Source: Flagellimonas sp. 389
GTDB taxonomy: Bacteria > Bacteroidota > Bacteroidia > Flavobacteriales > Flavobacteriaceae
DNA length: 64,000 nt
Direction of reading: 5' to 3'
Assembly: GCF_018449435.1 (NCBI RefSeq)
Contig: NZ_JAHCMU010000004.1
Coordinates: 1 to 64,000 of the forward strand
Shown: positions 1 through 9,764 of the stretch, piece after piece
Numbering within the stretch: position 1 is the stretch's first letter
Layout of the letters: each line of letters opens with the position of its first letter
Translations under genes and position numbers: made by a program
Notes under the pieces: generated by a model
What the model saw: the letters and a program-made list of their open reading frames with translations, nothing else
What the model was told of the DNA's origin: nothing
Database searches by the model: none

Positions 1-36
1 ACTGCTATACCAAGTGGGAGAGTAGGTCGCCGCCTT
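1..36 (+). rRNA. rrf: 5S ribosomal RNA, 3' end (partial)
   Basis: The first bases (…GTGGGAGAGTAGGTCGCCGCC…) match the conserved 3' end of bacterial 5S rRNA, which carries the GGGAGAGTAGG stretch just before the terminal stem. The gene is cut by the window edge. A strong terminator follows directly, as expected at the end of an rRNA operon. The exact 3' end is estimated to within a few bases. Confidence 0.85.
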
Positions 37-41
37 CCTCG

Positions 42-75
42 ACGTCCCGTACAACTGTACGGGACGTTTTTTTTT
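42..75 (+). terminator. rRNA operon terminator
   Basis: A perfect GC-rich stem (42-52 pairing with 57-67, loop AACT) is followed by an uninterrupted run of T to 75. This is a textbook intrinsic terminator placed just after the 5S rRNA. Confidence 0.92.
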
Positions 76-274
76 AACTACTTCTTATATTATTGTTATT
101 ATCCTAATATATTAACAATTAAAATCTTATAAATGTAGGAATATTCTTAAATAGTTTTATCTTTATCTAGTCTCAGATACCAGTTTCTCCACTAACTTAT
201 TTTCTAATGATTTGATTTTTTTGAAATTCATTTGCTATGGTGTTTCGATTTGTAACTAATTAAACACTAATACC

Positions 275-2008
275 ATGAAAAGACTATTACTATTAGGCGT
301 GTGCTTTTTATCTATTCAGGCTGTAACATCGCAATCTTGTAACTGTGATGTTACATTGAGTGGACTCTCTTCAACAACATTAAATCTCGTTTGGGCTTCC
401 AACGTGAATTATTCTCCAGGAGATACAATTTGTATACCGGGAGGCAACTATGCAGGCATACGCTTTTATGATTTTGAAGGGACGTTAAACAATCCTGTAA
501 CATTTAGAAATTGTGGCGGACAGGTAATTCTTAATGAAACGGCCTATTCTGCCTTGGAATTTAAGAATAGTAAATACATTCATTTAACTGGTACGGGAGA
601 TGCTGGGCACAATTATGGAATCAAAATAGAAGAGACTGGACCATGGTCAATGGGAATGGTTCTTAGTGCTTTTAGTACAGACGTTGAAATAGACCACATA
701 GAGGTAGCCGATGCTGGTTTTGCAGGACTTATGGCTAAAACGGATCCTGATTGTAACAATCCCGACACGTGGAGAGCGAATGGTTTTGTAATGAAAAACC
801 TTAATATTCATCACAATTATATTCATAATACTCATGGAGAAGGGATTTATATTGGTTTTACCTTAGGATATAAGTTGGATTCGGGTCGTAATTGTAGTGG
901 TACGGATGTCTATGGACATTGGCTAGAAAATGTAGATATACATCATAATATAGTTGAAGATACGGGTTGGGATGCTATTCAGTTGAATTTGGCCAATGTT
1001 AATAGTAAAGTGAGGGATAATCTTATTTATAATTATGGTACCCAAGGTAATTGGGGGCAATCTTTTGCTATGAGTTTAGGTGGAGGCTCTTACGAAGTAT
1101 ATAATAATTATATTGAGAATGGTCCTTTGGAAAAAGGCTGGGGGATGCAAATAATCAATGGAGAAAGTGGAACTAAGGTTTATAACAATGTTTTTATTAA
1201 ACCGAAAATGCATGGTATTTTTCTTCATAACAGGCATGAGTTTGAAAACCTGAATGAAGGTTATTATGTTGTGAATAATACCATAATAGAGCCAGAAAGA
1301 GCAGGCGTTCATTATAACACAACAATTTTACATCCTGTTGACCCAGTCAATCTATATAATAATCAAAGTGAAGTACCTTCTTATTTTATAAATAACTTGG
1401 TCGTAGATCCGGGATATGATTTTGAAGGAGGAAATACTTGGAAACAGAATCAGGAAAGTTATTTCGACTTTAATGAGAAGGTCACAAGAGATAGTTTGTT
1501 GACCAATATTTATTCCAATATCATGACGAGACAGATGGATACTTTAGGCTTAACGGATGTCTTGAACAATGATTTTAGTCCTGCTTCTATGAGCTCAGCC
1601 ATTGTTGATGCGGGTTCGACCATGACTTCGCAGGGAATTACTTTTGATATAGATAATGCAGCAAGACCCATGGGAAGCCAATTTGATATAGGAGCTTATG
1701 AGTTTCAATCCGTACCAATACCATTGAAAACAAGATTTCCTGAAGATGTCGAACTTTTTGATGTGCTGGATGAGAAGCAATATCAAACCCTTTTCTATCC
1801 AAACCCTACAAACTCAACTTTTCGTCTAGAGAATGAAAATTATCAAGAAGTACGTATTCAATTGATTACGACCGAAGGTAAAATTGTTCACACAGGAGAT
1901 TATAAGATGGGTACTTTTTTTAATATAGAGGAGTATCCTGCAGGTCTGTATTTTTTAAAAGTGATAGCATTGGACAAGACGGAAACGCACCGATTAATAA
2001 TAAGATAA
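275..2008 (+). CDS. secreted right-handed beta-helix protein with type IX sorting domain
   Basis: 577 residues. Residues 1-20 form a signal peptide (MKRLLLLGVCFL… ending at TSQS). Residues about 60-470 contain repeated N-x-I/V and 'YNN/HNY' turns such as HHNYIHNTHGEGIYIG and DIHHNIVEDTGWDAIQLN, typical of right-handed parallel beta-helix (pectate-lyase-like) proteins. The last 75 residues (from LFYPNPTNSTF, with YPAGLYFLKV) are a type A C-terminal sorting domain, which directs export through the type IX secretion system and surface attachment or release. The protein is therefore probably extracellular and may bind or cleave a polysaccharide; I cannot assign a substrate or prove catalysis. It is a lone gene between the rRNA terminator and a bidirectional terminator. 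Confidence 0.85.
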   Translation: MKRLLLLGVCFLSIQAVTSQSCNCDVTLSGLSSTTLNLVWASNVNYSPGDTICIPGGNYAGIRFYDFEGTLNNPVTFRNCGGQVILNETAYSALEFKNSKYIHLTGTGDAGHNYGIKIEETGPWSMGMVLSAFSTDVEIDHIEVADAGFAGLMAKTDPDCNNPDTWRANGFVMKNLNIHHNYIHNTHGEGIYIGFTLGYKLDSGRNCSGTDVYGHWLENVDIHHNIVEDTGWDAIQLNLANVNSKVRDNLIYNYGTQGNWGQSFAMSLGGGSYEVYNNYIENGPLEKGWGMQIINGESGTKVYNNVFIKPKMHGIFLHNRHEFENLNEGYYVVNNTIIEPERAGVHYNTTILHPVDPVNLYNNQSEVPSYFINNLVVDPGYDFEGGNTWKQNQESYFDFNEKVTRDSLLTNIYSNIMTRQMDTLGLTDVLNNDFSPASMSSAIVDAGSTMTSQGITFDIDNAARPMGSQFDIGAYEFQSVPIPLKTRFPEDVELFDVLDEKQYQTLFYPNPTNSTFRLENENYQEVRIQLITTEGKIVHTGDYKMGTFFNIEEYPAGLYFLKVIALDKTETHRLIIR

Positions 2009-2016
2009 CCATTAAT

Positions 2017-2054
2017 AAAAAAACTCCCGGAAGGTAACTTCCGGGAGTTTTTTT
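2017..2054. terminator. bidirectional terminator between convergent genes
   Basis: An 11-bp perfect stem (2023-2033 with 2038-2048, loop GTAA) has an A-run on its left and a T-run on its right, so it can stop transcription from the beta-helix gene (plus) and from gltBD (minus). Confidence 0.9.
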
Positions 2055-2070
2055 ATTAAACCATTTGGTT

Positions 2071-3537
2071 CTAAACCCCTGGTAAATCGCCATCTCCTTT
2101 TAAGGGTAAGTTCGATTTACCCATTAAATAAGCATCTATATGATGTGCGGCCTGTCTTCCTTCTGATATTGCCCAAACTATCAATGATTGTCCTCGTCGT
2201 TGATCCCCAGCTACAAAAACCCCGGGAACATTTGTTTTATAGTCTCTCGCAGATGCATTTATATTAGTTCTGGAATCCATCTCCAACCCCAATTGATTTG
2301 CAATGGTAGTTTCAGAACCTGTGAATCCCAATGCCAATAATGCCAAATCGCATTCCCATTCTTTTTCCGAACCTTCAACCTCTTTTAGAATTGGTCTTTC
2401 TCCTACTTTTTTCTCCCAGTAAACTTCAGAAGTAAGCAAACCTTTGAGGTTTCCGTTTTCGTCACCAATGAATTTTTTCGTGGAAATACTAAAAATACGT
2501 TCTGCTCCTTCCTTATGTGAGGAACTGGTTCGCAAACGCATAGGCCAAAATGGCCATGGCTGATTTTCAGGTCTGTCCGTAGTGGCTTTGGGCATAATTT
2601 CGAAATTTGTAACAGAAACTGAGCCATGTCGAATGGAAGTGCCGATGCAATCAGAGCCGGTATCACCACCGCCAATGACGATTACTTTTTTTCCCTTTGC
2701 TATGAGCTCTTCTCCTTTAAATGGGATATTGTCTACTCTTCTATTGTTTTGAGGAAGAAAATCCATTGCCTGAACCACTCCTTTTAAATCGGAACCGGGT
2801 ATAGGAAGCTTTCTTCTTATTGTTGCTCCACCACAAAGGACAATAGCATCAAAGTCATTTTTAAGATCTTCTGCATTGACATCAACACCAACATGAACAC
2901 CGGTCTTAAAGATGATTCCTTCTTGTTTCATAACCTTGAGCCTTCGGTCAATTACGTTTTTTTCCATTTTAAAATCTGGGATGCCATAGCGTAATAATCC
3001 TCCAACTTTTTCATCACGCTCTAAAACGGTTACTAAATGTCCCGCTCTATTCAATTGTTGGGCAACTGCTAGCCCTGCAGGTCCAGAACCCACAACAACA
3101 ATTTTTTTATCTGTTCTCTTAGATGGTAATTCCGGTTTTATCCAATCGTTCTTAAATGCGGTCTCAACAATATTCTTCTCTATATTTTCAATGGAAACGG
3201 GGTCTTCATTGATGCCCAATACACATGCTTCTTCACACGGAGCAGGGCAAAGTCTACCAGTAAACTCGGGGAAGTTATTGGTAGAATGGAGAATCTTTGT
3301 GGCCTTTTCCCATTTACCATGATAGATAGCATCATTAAAATCTGGAATTAGATTTCCTAAGGGGCAACCGCTATGGCAAAATGGTATGCCACAGTCCATA
3401 CAGCGAGCACCTTGATTTTTTAATTCTTTTTCTTTTAAAGGAACAGTAAATTCCTTATAATTTTTAATTCTTTCTTTAACAGGAGCATATGCTTCGTCTT
3501 TCCTGTCAAACTCCATAAACCCAGTCGTCTTTCCCAT
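2071..3537 (-). CDS. gltD: glutamate synthase small subunit
   Basis: 488 residues, the usual GltD length. It passes electrons from NAD(P)H via FAD to the large subunit, which makes glutamate from glutamine and 2-oxoglutarate. Cys46, Cys49, Cys54 and Cys58 (CMDCGIPFCHSGC) and Cys97, Cys101 and Cys105 (CPAPCEEAC) are the N-terminal iron-sulfur ligands. GSGPAG at 150-155 is the FAD dinucleotide fold and GGGDTGSD near 290 is the NAD(P)H fold; the C-terminal 'GVFVAGDQRRGQSLIVWAI' is the FAD-closing motif. It begins 8 bases after gltB ends, so the two are co-transcribed. A shared terminator follows at 2017-2054. Confidence 0.97.
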   Translation of the reverse strand: MGKTTGFMEFDRKDEAYAPVKERIKNYKEFTVPLKEKELKNQGARCMDCGIPFCHSGCPLGNLIPDFNDAIYHGKWEKATKILHSTNNFPEFTGRLCPAPCEEACVLGINEDPVSIENIEKNIVETAFKNDWIKPELPSKRTDKKIVVVGSGPAGLAVAQQLNRAGHLVTVLERDEKVGGLLRYGIPDFKMEKNVIDRRLKVMKQEGIIFKTGVHVGVDVNAEDLKNDFDAIVLCGGATIRRKLPIPGSDLKGVVQAMDFLPQNNRRVDNIPFKGEELIAKGKKVIVIGGGDTGSDCIGTSIRHGSVSVTNFEIMPKATTDRPENQPWPFWPMRLRTSSSHKEGAERIFSISTKKFIGDENGNLKGLLTSEVYWEKKVGERPILKEVEGSEKEWECDLALLALGFTGSETTIANQLGLEMDSRTNINASARDYKTNVPGVFVAGDQRRGQSLIVWAISEGRQAAHHIDAYLMGKSNLPLKGDGDLPGV

Positions 3538-3545
3538 ATCTCAAA

Positions 3546-6500
3546 TTATAAAGTTTGTAATTTTTCTTTTTCCAATCGTATTAGTGCTTGACGGTATTCT
3601 TCTGGGAATACTTTTATAAACTTGGGTAGATACTCTTCCCACCTTTCTAAAATGTCTTGTGCCAATGGACTCAATGTGGCGTTATAATGATTTTCAATAA
3701 GTGTCTTTAACTCGATAATATCCTGTTGTTCTTCTACGGCTAACAGATTTAATGTTTCTCCATTACAGCGTCTTTCGAACGATTTATCCTTATCCAATAC
3801 ATAGGCAATGCCACCGCTCATTCCCGCACCAAAGTTTCTTCCTACTTCTCCTAGTATAACTGCAACGCCTCCAGTCATGTATTCGCAACCATGATCACCA
3901 ATACCTTCTACAACAGCTTTGGCACCAGAGTTCCTTACACAAAAACGCTCTCCCGCTTTACCGTTTATATAAGCTTCTCCAGAGGTTGCTCCGTACAATG
4001 TTACATTTCCGGTAATGATATTTTCTTCAGGTTTTAGAGTGGATTTATAGGGAACCTTGATAATTAACTTTGCTCCAGAAAGGCCTTTTCCCAAATAATC
4101 ATTGGTATTCCCATTAACAACCATAGTAAGTCCTTTGGTGGCAAAAGCACCGAAACTTTGTCCTGCAGAACCTGTGAAATTCAGTTTTAACGTGTTATCC
4201 GGTAAACCATCCGCACCATAAATTTTTGAAATTTCGTTACTGATTATTGCTCCAACGGCCCTGTCCGTATTATAAATAGGGAAGTCCAGAGCGATTTTTT
4301 CTTTTCGGAATAATGCGGGATGTGCTTTTGCGATAATATCAAATTCAATCGAATTTTCAATATGGTGTGCTTGTTGTGTTGTGTTATGAAATGCAGTACC
4401 CTCTGGAACATCCACTTGATAAAGTATGGGACTTAAATCAATCCCAGAAGCTTTATAATGGTCTATGGCTTTTTTTCTATCGAGTTTCTGGACTTGGCCT
4501 ACCATTTCGTTAATGGTCCTAAAGCCAAGTTTAGCCATGATTTCCCGTAATTCCTGAGCCACGAAATACATATAGTTGACAACGTGCTCTGGTTTGCCCT
4601 TGAATTTTTTACGGAGTTCTGGGTTTTGAGTGGCAATGCCTACGGGGCATGTATTTAGGTGGCAAACACGCATCATTACACATCCCGAAGCAACCAGAGG
4701 TGCTGTGGCAAATCCAAATTCCTCGGCGCCTAAAAGACATGCAATAGCTACATCTCTACCAGTTTTTAGCTGTCCATCACATTCAAGTACGATACGGTTT
4801 CTTAAATCGTTTAAGACAAGGGTCTGCTGTGCTTCTGCGATTCCCAGCTCCCATGGAAGTCCCGCATGCTTTAATGAGGTTAGTGGAGAAGCCCCGGTGC
4901 CTCCGTCAAAGCCAGAAATTAGAATGACATCTGCTTTCGCTTTGGAAACTCCGGCAGCAACAGTACCTACACCGACTTCGGAAACCAGTTTTACATTTAC
5001 GCGCGCCTCCCTGTTAGCTGATTTTAAATCATAGATCAATTGCGATAAATCCTCAATGGAATAAATATCGTGATGAGGCGGTGGGGAAATTAAGCCTACA
5101 TAAGGGGTAGAATTCCTGGTCTTAGCAATCTCTGGATTTACTTTTGGACCTGGCAACTGACCGCCCTCTCCCGGCTTTGCACCTTGTGCCATTTTAATTT
5201 GAATCTCTTTGGCATTGGTCAAGTAATTGGAGGTAACCCCAAATCTACCTGAAGCTACTTGTTTGATAGCACTGTTTTTCCAATCACCTGTCTGATTTTT
5301 ATAAAAACGTACCGAATCTTCTCCTCCCTCTCCCGAGTTGCTTTTCCCGCCAATACGGTTCATGGCGATAGCAAGATTTTCATGGGCTTCCTTACTTATG
5401 CTTCCGTAGGACATGGCGCCCGTTTTAAACCGTTTAACAATCTCGGTCCACGGCTCCACTTCTTCAATTGGAATTGGATCATAATTGGAAAACTCGAATA
5501 ACCCTCTTATGGTCATTAGGCTTTTAGATTGCTTATTTACCAGATTGGAGTATTCTTTATAGGTCTCTGGTTCGTTGTTCCTAACAGATTTTTGAAGTTT
5601 GGCTATACTTACAGGATTGAACATGTGTTTTTCGCCATCTCTTCGCCAACGGTACTCTCCTCCAATTTCTATATCAAGATTTGCTGCTAAATGTTGGGCA
5701 TTAAATGCTTTTTTATGACGCTTGGTTATTTCTTTTTCAATTTCATATAGCCCTATTCCTTGAATACGTGTGGGTGTATTTGGAAAATATTTATCAACTA
5801 CTTTGGTGCTAATGCCTATACATTCGAACAATTGAGAGCCTCTGTAGGAATTCAATGTTGAAATTCCAATTTTGTTCATCACCTTTAGGATACCTTTCCC
5901 AACGGCCTTGTTATAATTTTTTATGGCTTCATCAAAAGTATATTCAGTAATATCATTTTCTTGAATTTGTTGTCCTATGATTTCGTTGACCAAATAAGGA
6001 TTAATGGCGCTAGCGCCAAAGCCAAACAATAATGCAAAGTGATGTACTTCTCGGGGCTCTGCAGATTCGATAATGATGCTAAGTTTAGAGCGTTTGCCCA
6101 ACTTGCTCAATCCACTATTAACGAAAGAACAGGCCAAAAGTGCAGGAATCGCAGCCATTTCAGTACTCACCATTCTATCTGATAAGATGATAATGTTAGC
6201 TCCTTCGTCAATAGCTTTTGAAGCTTTGTCCAAAATTGATTCCAGAGCGTTCTCCAGACCATTATGACCTTTGGCTACTTCGTATAGTATTGAAATGGAT
6301 ATTACCTTATAATCTGGACTTACATCATAGTTCTTTATTTTATCAAGGTCCTCTTTTGAAATAACCGGGTTTTGAATTTTTAGTTTTCTACAGTTCAGTT
6401 CCGTGATATCAAAAATATTTTGGTCACTTCCCAGCGTAAGACTAATGTCAGTAATCAGTTCCTCCCTAATTCCATCTAGTGGCGGGTTGGTAACCTGAGC

Positions 6501-8051
6501 AAATAATTGCTTAAAATAATTGTAAAGCAATTGTGGTCGTTCCGATAAAACAGCGATTGGTGTATCTGATCCCATGGAACCAATAGGTTCCTTGGCATTC
6601 TTTGCCATGGGTAAAATAATGGTATTGATATCCTCTAACGTATATCCGAAAGCGGCACGTCTGGTTTCTAAAGGGAATTCCCCGTAAAAAACCGGGCAAT
6701 CATTATACGGAATATCCTTTAAATGAACGAGATTATTTTTCAACCATTTCTTATACGGATGCTTCTTGGCAACGGACTCTTTGATTTCTTCATCATTTAC
6801 GATACGGCCTTCTTCCATGTTGACCAAGAACATTTTTCCAGGTTCCAATCTTCCGTGGAATTCAATGTCTTCTGGCTCCAACTCGACTACTCCAGTTTCT
6901 GAAGACATGATCACGTACCCTTTTTTGGTCACAGAATATCTAGATGGGCGTAACCCGTTCCTGTCCAAAACGGCGCCAATGTAATTTCCATCCGTAAAAG
7001 GAATGGATGCTGGACCGTCCCAAGGTTCCATAAGACACGAATTATATTCGTAAAATGCTCGTTTGGATTCGGACATTTCTGTATTTTTTTCCCATGCTTC
7101 CGGTACTAGCATCATCATCACTTCTGGTAATGAACGTCCCGTCATAAGTAATAATTCTACGACCATGTCCATGCTAGCTGAATCTGACTTTCCTGGAAGT
7201 ACTATTGGAAGGATTTTTTTTATGTCATCGCCGAACCAATCACTTTTTAGCAATTCTTCTCTGGAGCGCATTCGAGATACATTTCCCCTTAAGGTATTTA
7301 TTTCCCCGTTATGGCACATGTACCGAAATGGTTGTGCCAAATCCCACGTTGGAAAAGTATTGGTGGAGAACCGTTGATGCACCAAAGCCAAACGAGTAAC
7401 GACCCGTGGGTCCATGAGGTCTTCGTAATACCTACTGATATCGTGTGGTACCAACAATCCTTTGAAGATTATAATTTTTGTGGAAAGACTAGGCAGGTAA
7501 AAAAACTTACTTTGTGAAAGTTTACTTTTAATAATGGCATGCTCAGTGGTCTTTCTTGCGATGAAGAGCTTAAGGTTAAATTGGAAATCGTCCAGTGCTT
7601 CACCTTTGCCAATAAAAACCTGCTTTACAAAAGGTTCTGTTTCTGAGGCAATTCTTCCCGGTACGGACCGATTTACAGCGGCATCTCGCCAACCCAATAA
7701 CTGTAACCCCTGTTTTTTTATATTTTCTTCTAGTTTTGCAATGCAAAAATTCCGTTGATTTTCCTTCTGTGGTAAAAAGACATTGCTTACTGCATATTCT
7801 CTGGCTTCAGGCAAGCTGAACTTACATACTTCCGTAAAGAAATCGTGGGGTATGTCTATTAGAATTCCCGCACCATCACCTGTCTTACCATCAGAGCTAA
7901 CTGCCCCTCTATGTTCTAGCTTATCCAGGATTTCGAGTGCCTTATGTATAATGTCATTTGATTTTCTTCCTTTTAGACTACAAATAAAACCTGCGCCGCA
8001 ATTATCATGTTCAAATTCAGGTAGGTACAAACCTTGTTTTTCTAACGTCAT
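3546..8051 (-). CDS. gltB: glutamate synthase large subunit
   Basis: 1501 residues, normal for the family. The order is: a short propeptide; Cys18 in DNCGAGF, which becomes the N-terminal nucleophile of the class II glutamine amidotransferase domain (about 18-430); a central domain; the FMN/2-oxoglutarate synthase domain with [11 protein letters not shown] and the 3Fe-4S cysteines in [15 protein letters not shown] (about 1140-1155); and a C-terminal GXGXG beta-helix ([17 protein letters not shown]…). It works with GltD to fix ammonia through glutamine. It is first in the gltB-gltD operon, with a possible promoter box 16 bases upstream of its start. Confidence 0.97.
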   Translation of the reverse strand: MTLEKQGLYLPEFEHDNCGAGFICSLKGRKSNDIIHKALEILDKLEHRGAVSSDGKTGDGAGILIDIPHDFFTEVCKFSLPEAREYAVSNVFLPQKENQRNFCIAKLEENIKKQGLQLLGWRDAAVNRSVPGRIASETEPFVKQVFIGKGEALDDFQFNLKLFIARKTTEHAIIKSKLSQSKFFYLPSLSTKIIIFKGLLVPHDISRYYEDLMDPRVVTRLALVHQRFSTNTFPTWDLAQPFRYMCHNGEINTLRGNVSRMRSREELLKSDWFGDDIKKILPIVLPGKSDSASMDMVVELLLMTGRSLPEVMMMLVPEAWEKNTEMSESKRAFYEYNSCLMEPWDGPASIPFTDGNYIGAVLDRNGLRPSRYSVTKKGYVIMSSETGVVELEPEDIEFHGRLEPGKMFLVNMEEGRIVNDEEIKESVAKKHPYKKWLKNNLVHLKDIPYNDCPVFYGEFPLETRRAAFGYTLEDINTIILPMAKNAKEPIGSMGSDTPIAVLSERPQLLYNYFKQLFAQVTNPPLDGIREELITDISLTLGSDQNIFDITELNCRKLKIQNPVISKEDLDKIKNYDVSPDYKVISISILYEVAKGHNGLENALESILDKASKAIDEGANIIILSDRMVSTEMAAIPALLACSFVNSGLSKLGKRSKLSIIIESAEPREVHHFALLFGFGASAINPYLVNEIIGQQIQENDITEYTFDEAIKNYNKAVGKGILKVMNKIGISTLNSYRGSQLFECIGISTKVVDKYFPNTPTRIQGIGLYEIEKEITKRHKKAFNAQHLAANLDIEIGGEYRWRRDGEKHMFNPVSIAKLQKSVRNNEPETYKEYSNLVNKQSKSLMTIRGLFEFSNYDPIPIEEVEPWTEIVKRFKTGAMSYGSISKEAHENLAIAMNRIGGKSNSGEGGEDSVRFYKNQTGDWKNSAIKQVASGRFGVTSNYLTNAKEIQIKMAQGAKPGEGGQLPGPKVNPEIAKTRNSTPYVGLISPPPHHDIYSIEDLSQLIYDLKSANREARVNVKLVSEVGVGTVAAGVSKAKADVILISGFDGGTGASPLTSLKHAGLPWELGIAEAQQTLVLNDLRNRIVLECDGQLKTGRDVAIACLLGAEEFGFATAPLVASGCVMMRVCHLNTCPVGIATQNPELRKKFKGKPEHVVNYMYFVAQELREIMAKLGFRTINEMVGQVQKLDRKKAIDHYKASGIDLSPILYQVDVPEGTAFHNTTQQAHHIENSIEFDIIAKAHPALFRKEKIALDFPIYNTDRAVGAIISNEISKIYGADGLPDNTLKLNFTGSAGQSFGAFATKGLTMVVNGNTNDYLGKGLSGAKLIIKVPYKSTLKPEENIITGNVTLYGATSGEAYINGKAGERFCVRNSGAKAVVEGIGDHGCEYMTGGVAVILGEVGRNFGAGMSGGIAYVLDKDKSFERRCNGETLNLLAVEEQQDIIELKTLIENHYNATLSPLAQDILERWEEYLPKFIKVFPEEYRQALIRLEKEKLQTL

Positions 8052-8067
8052 CTTTATGGTATTTTCT

Positions 8068-8100
8068 CAAAAATATCATTTTAGATGACAATGCATCAAG
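8068..8100 (-). promoter_or_regulatory. possible gltBD promoter
   Basis: On the minus strand TATTTTTG (8075-8068) fits the Bacteroidota -7 consensus TAnnTTTG exactly, with a weaker CTTG 21 bases further upstream (8100-8097). It lies 16 bases before the gltB start, giving a leader of only about 10 bases. The weak -33 element lowers confidence. Confidence 0.45.
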
Positions 8101-8317
8101 GTTTTTAATATTATTCAGATAAATAATCAGCTTTGATATAAAAGGGTTGAAATATGTTCAAAACAAAAATTTAAGCAATGTTAAATTAAGATTATATCAA
8201 AATCAATGTAAACGTATACTGTTGTAGAGAAAATAGAGGGTGTTGTTTTGGGTTTTAAGCCTTATAAGTTTTAATGCCATACAAAAAAAGGCATGTAGAG
8301 GTTAAAAAAATCATAAT

Positions 8318-8349
8318 AAAAAGTAAACCCCCAATTTTAGTAGGGGGTT
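8318..8349 (-). terminator. terminator after acyl-CoA dehydrogenase
   Basis: AACCCCC (8326-8332) pairs with GGGGGTT (8343-8349), giving a 7-bp GC-rich stem. Read on the minus strand it is followed by TACTTTTTATT, a moderate U-tract, about 25 bases after the stop codon of the dehydrogenase. Confidence 0.65.
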
Positions 8350-8374
8350 GTTTTAAAGTAATATTTGAATTTAG

Positions 8375-9517
8375 CTAGTCCTTTAAAATACTTCTGGAAA
8401 TAACAATTTTTTGAATCTCGGAAGTTCCCTCATAAATCTGTGTGATTTTTGCATCTCGCATCATTCGTTCTACATGATAGTCTTTTACAAAACCATTGCC
8501 GCCATGAATCTGAACTGCTTCTACAGCAGTTTCCATAGCAACCTCCGAGGCATACAGTTTTGCCATGGCGCCAGAGAGGGTGTAATCATCGCCGTTATCT
8601 TTATCGCAAGCCGACTGATACACTAAATGACGAGCAGCTTGAATTTTAGTATGCATATCTGCAAGTTTAAAAGCAATAGCTTGGTGGTTCGCGATTTCAG
8701 TCCCGAATGCTTTACGCTCTTTTGCATATTTTTTGGAGAGTTCATAAGCGCCAGCTGCAATACCCAAGGCTTGCGCTGCGATTCCAATTCTACCGCCCGC
8801 CAATGTTTTCATGGCGAACTTAAACCCAAACCCATCTTCACCTATTCGGTTTTCTTTGGGTACTTTGACATCATTGAAAATCAAAGAATGGGTATCACTG
8901 CCTCGAATTCCCAACTTATTTTCTTTTGGGCCAATTTCAAAACCTTCCATTCCTTTTTCTACTATAAGTGCATTTATTCCTTTATGACCTTTTTCTACAT
9001 CAGTTTGGGCAATAACTAAATATACTTCTGCAGTACTGCCATTGGTAATCCAGTTTTTTGTACCATTTAAGATGTAATGATCTCCTTTATCTATCGCGGT
9101 AGTTTTTTGAGAGGTGGCATCACTTCCAGCTTCCGGTTCGGATAAACAAAAAGCTCCAATGATTTCACCTGAGGCCAATTTGGTCAAATATTTTTGTTTC
9201 TGCTCTTCAGTTCCATAGGTTTCCAGCCCCCAGCATACCAAAGAATTATTAACAGATACAACTACTGAAGCAGAAGCATCTACTTTGGATAATTCTTCCA
9301 TGACCAAAACATAAGAGAGCGTATCCAATCCGCTACCTCCATAATTCTCGTTCACCATCATGCCCATAAAACCGAGCTCTCCCATTTTTTTAATCTGTTG
9401 AGTCGGGAATTTTTGCGCATCATCCCGTTCTATTACTTCCGGTAATAGTTCATTTTGTGCAAAATCTTTTGCAGCTTGTTGTATCATTAACTGCTCTTCA
9501 GAAAGTTTAAATTCCAT
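8375..9517 (-). CDS. acyl-CoA dehydrogenase (short/medium-chain type)
   Basis: 380 residues, standard for the family. It oxidises acyl-CoA to trans-2-enoyl-CoA using FAD, in fatty acid or branched amino acid breakdown. Visible family blocks are CLSEPEAGSD (about 123-132), WITNG, the RKAFG region, and the C-terminal GGNGFVKDYHVERMMRD followed by IYEGTSEIQ. Glu363 in that last block is the expected catalytic base. Best resemblance is to butyryl-CoA-type enzymes, but chain length preference cannot be read from sequence. It is a single gene with its own promoter candidate and terminator. Confidence 0.93.
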   Translation of the reverse strand: MEFKLSEEQLMIQQAAKDFAQNELLPEVIERDDAQKFPTQQIKKMGELGFMGMMVNENYGGSGLDTLSYVLVMEELSKVDASASVVVSVNNSLVCWGLETYGTEEQKQKYLTKLASGEIIGAFCLSEPEAGSDATSQKTTAIDKGDHYILNGTKNWITNGSTAEVYLVIAQTDVEKGHKGINALIVEKGMEGFEIGPKENKLGIRGSDTHSLIFNDVKVPKENRIGEDGFGFKFAMKTLAGGRIGIAAQALGIAAGAYELSKKYAKERKAFGTEIANHQAIAFKLADMHTKIQAARHLVYQSACDKDNGDDYTLSGAMAKLYASEVAMETAVEAVQIHGGNGFVKDYHVERMMRDAKITQIYEGTSEIQKIVISRSILKD

Positions 9518-9546
9518 AAAACTGAGAAATAATTAAAAATAGACTG

Positions 9547-9581
9547 CAAATATAGCTTTAAGATGGTAATTTTCTGGCAAA
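9547..9581 (-). promoter_or_regulatory. promoter of acyl-CoA dehydrogenase
   Basis: Minus-strand TATATTTG (9554-9547) is a perfect -7 box, with TTTG (9581-9578) 23 bases upstream. The start codon lies 29 bases downstream. Confidence 0.6.
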
Positions 9582-9696
9582 TACTTGTGAAAAATGAGAA
9601 TGATTCAATGTCCTTGGTTTCTTGAATAATAAACCAGCACACTTTTTTTACAAGTAATTTATAAGATTTAGATTATGAGGGAAATTTCATTTTGAA

Positions 9697-9704
9697 TATC
9701 TTTA
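9697..9704 (+). promoter_or_regulatory. possible nhaD promoter -7 box
   Basis: TATCTTTA matches TAnnTTTG at seven of eight positions and is 60 bases before the nhaD start. No clear TTTG is seen at the right distance upstream. Confidence 0.35.
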
Positions 9705-9764
9705 GCGAAGTGGATTGTACCTAACAATAGAACTCAAGTTTCATATAAATAAACCAACTGAATA

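Larger units (their letters stand above)
8052..8374. other. intergenic region between acyl-CoA dehydrogenase and gltB
   Basis: 323 AT-rich bases with no credible gene. They hold the gltB promoter candidate at the left, a small ATGCC/GGCAT hairpin near 8275-8295, and a terminator stem for the dehydrogenase near 8326-8349. Nothing else is recognisable. Confidence 0.6.

Noticed and set aside
4630..5034. 134-codon open frame antisense to gltB
   Set aside because: Lies wholly within a conserved gltB region on the other strand, with low-complexity composition and no start context.
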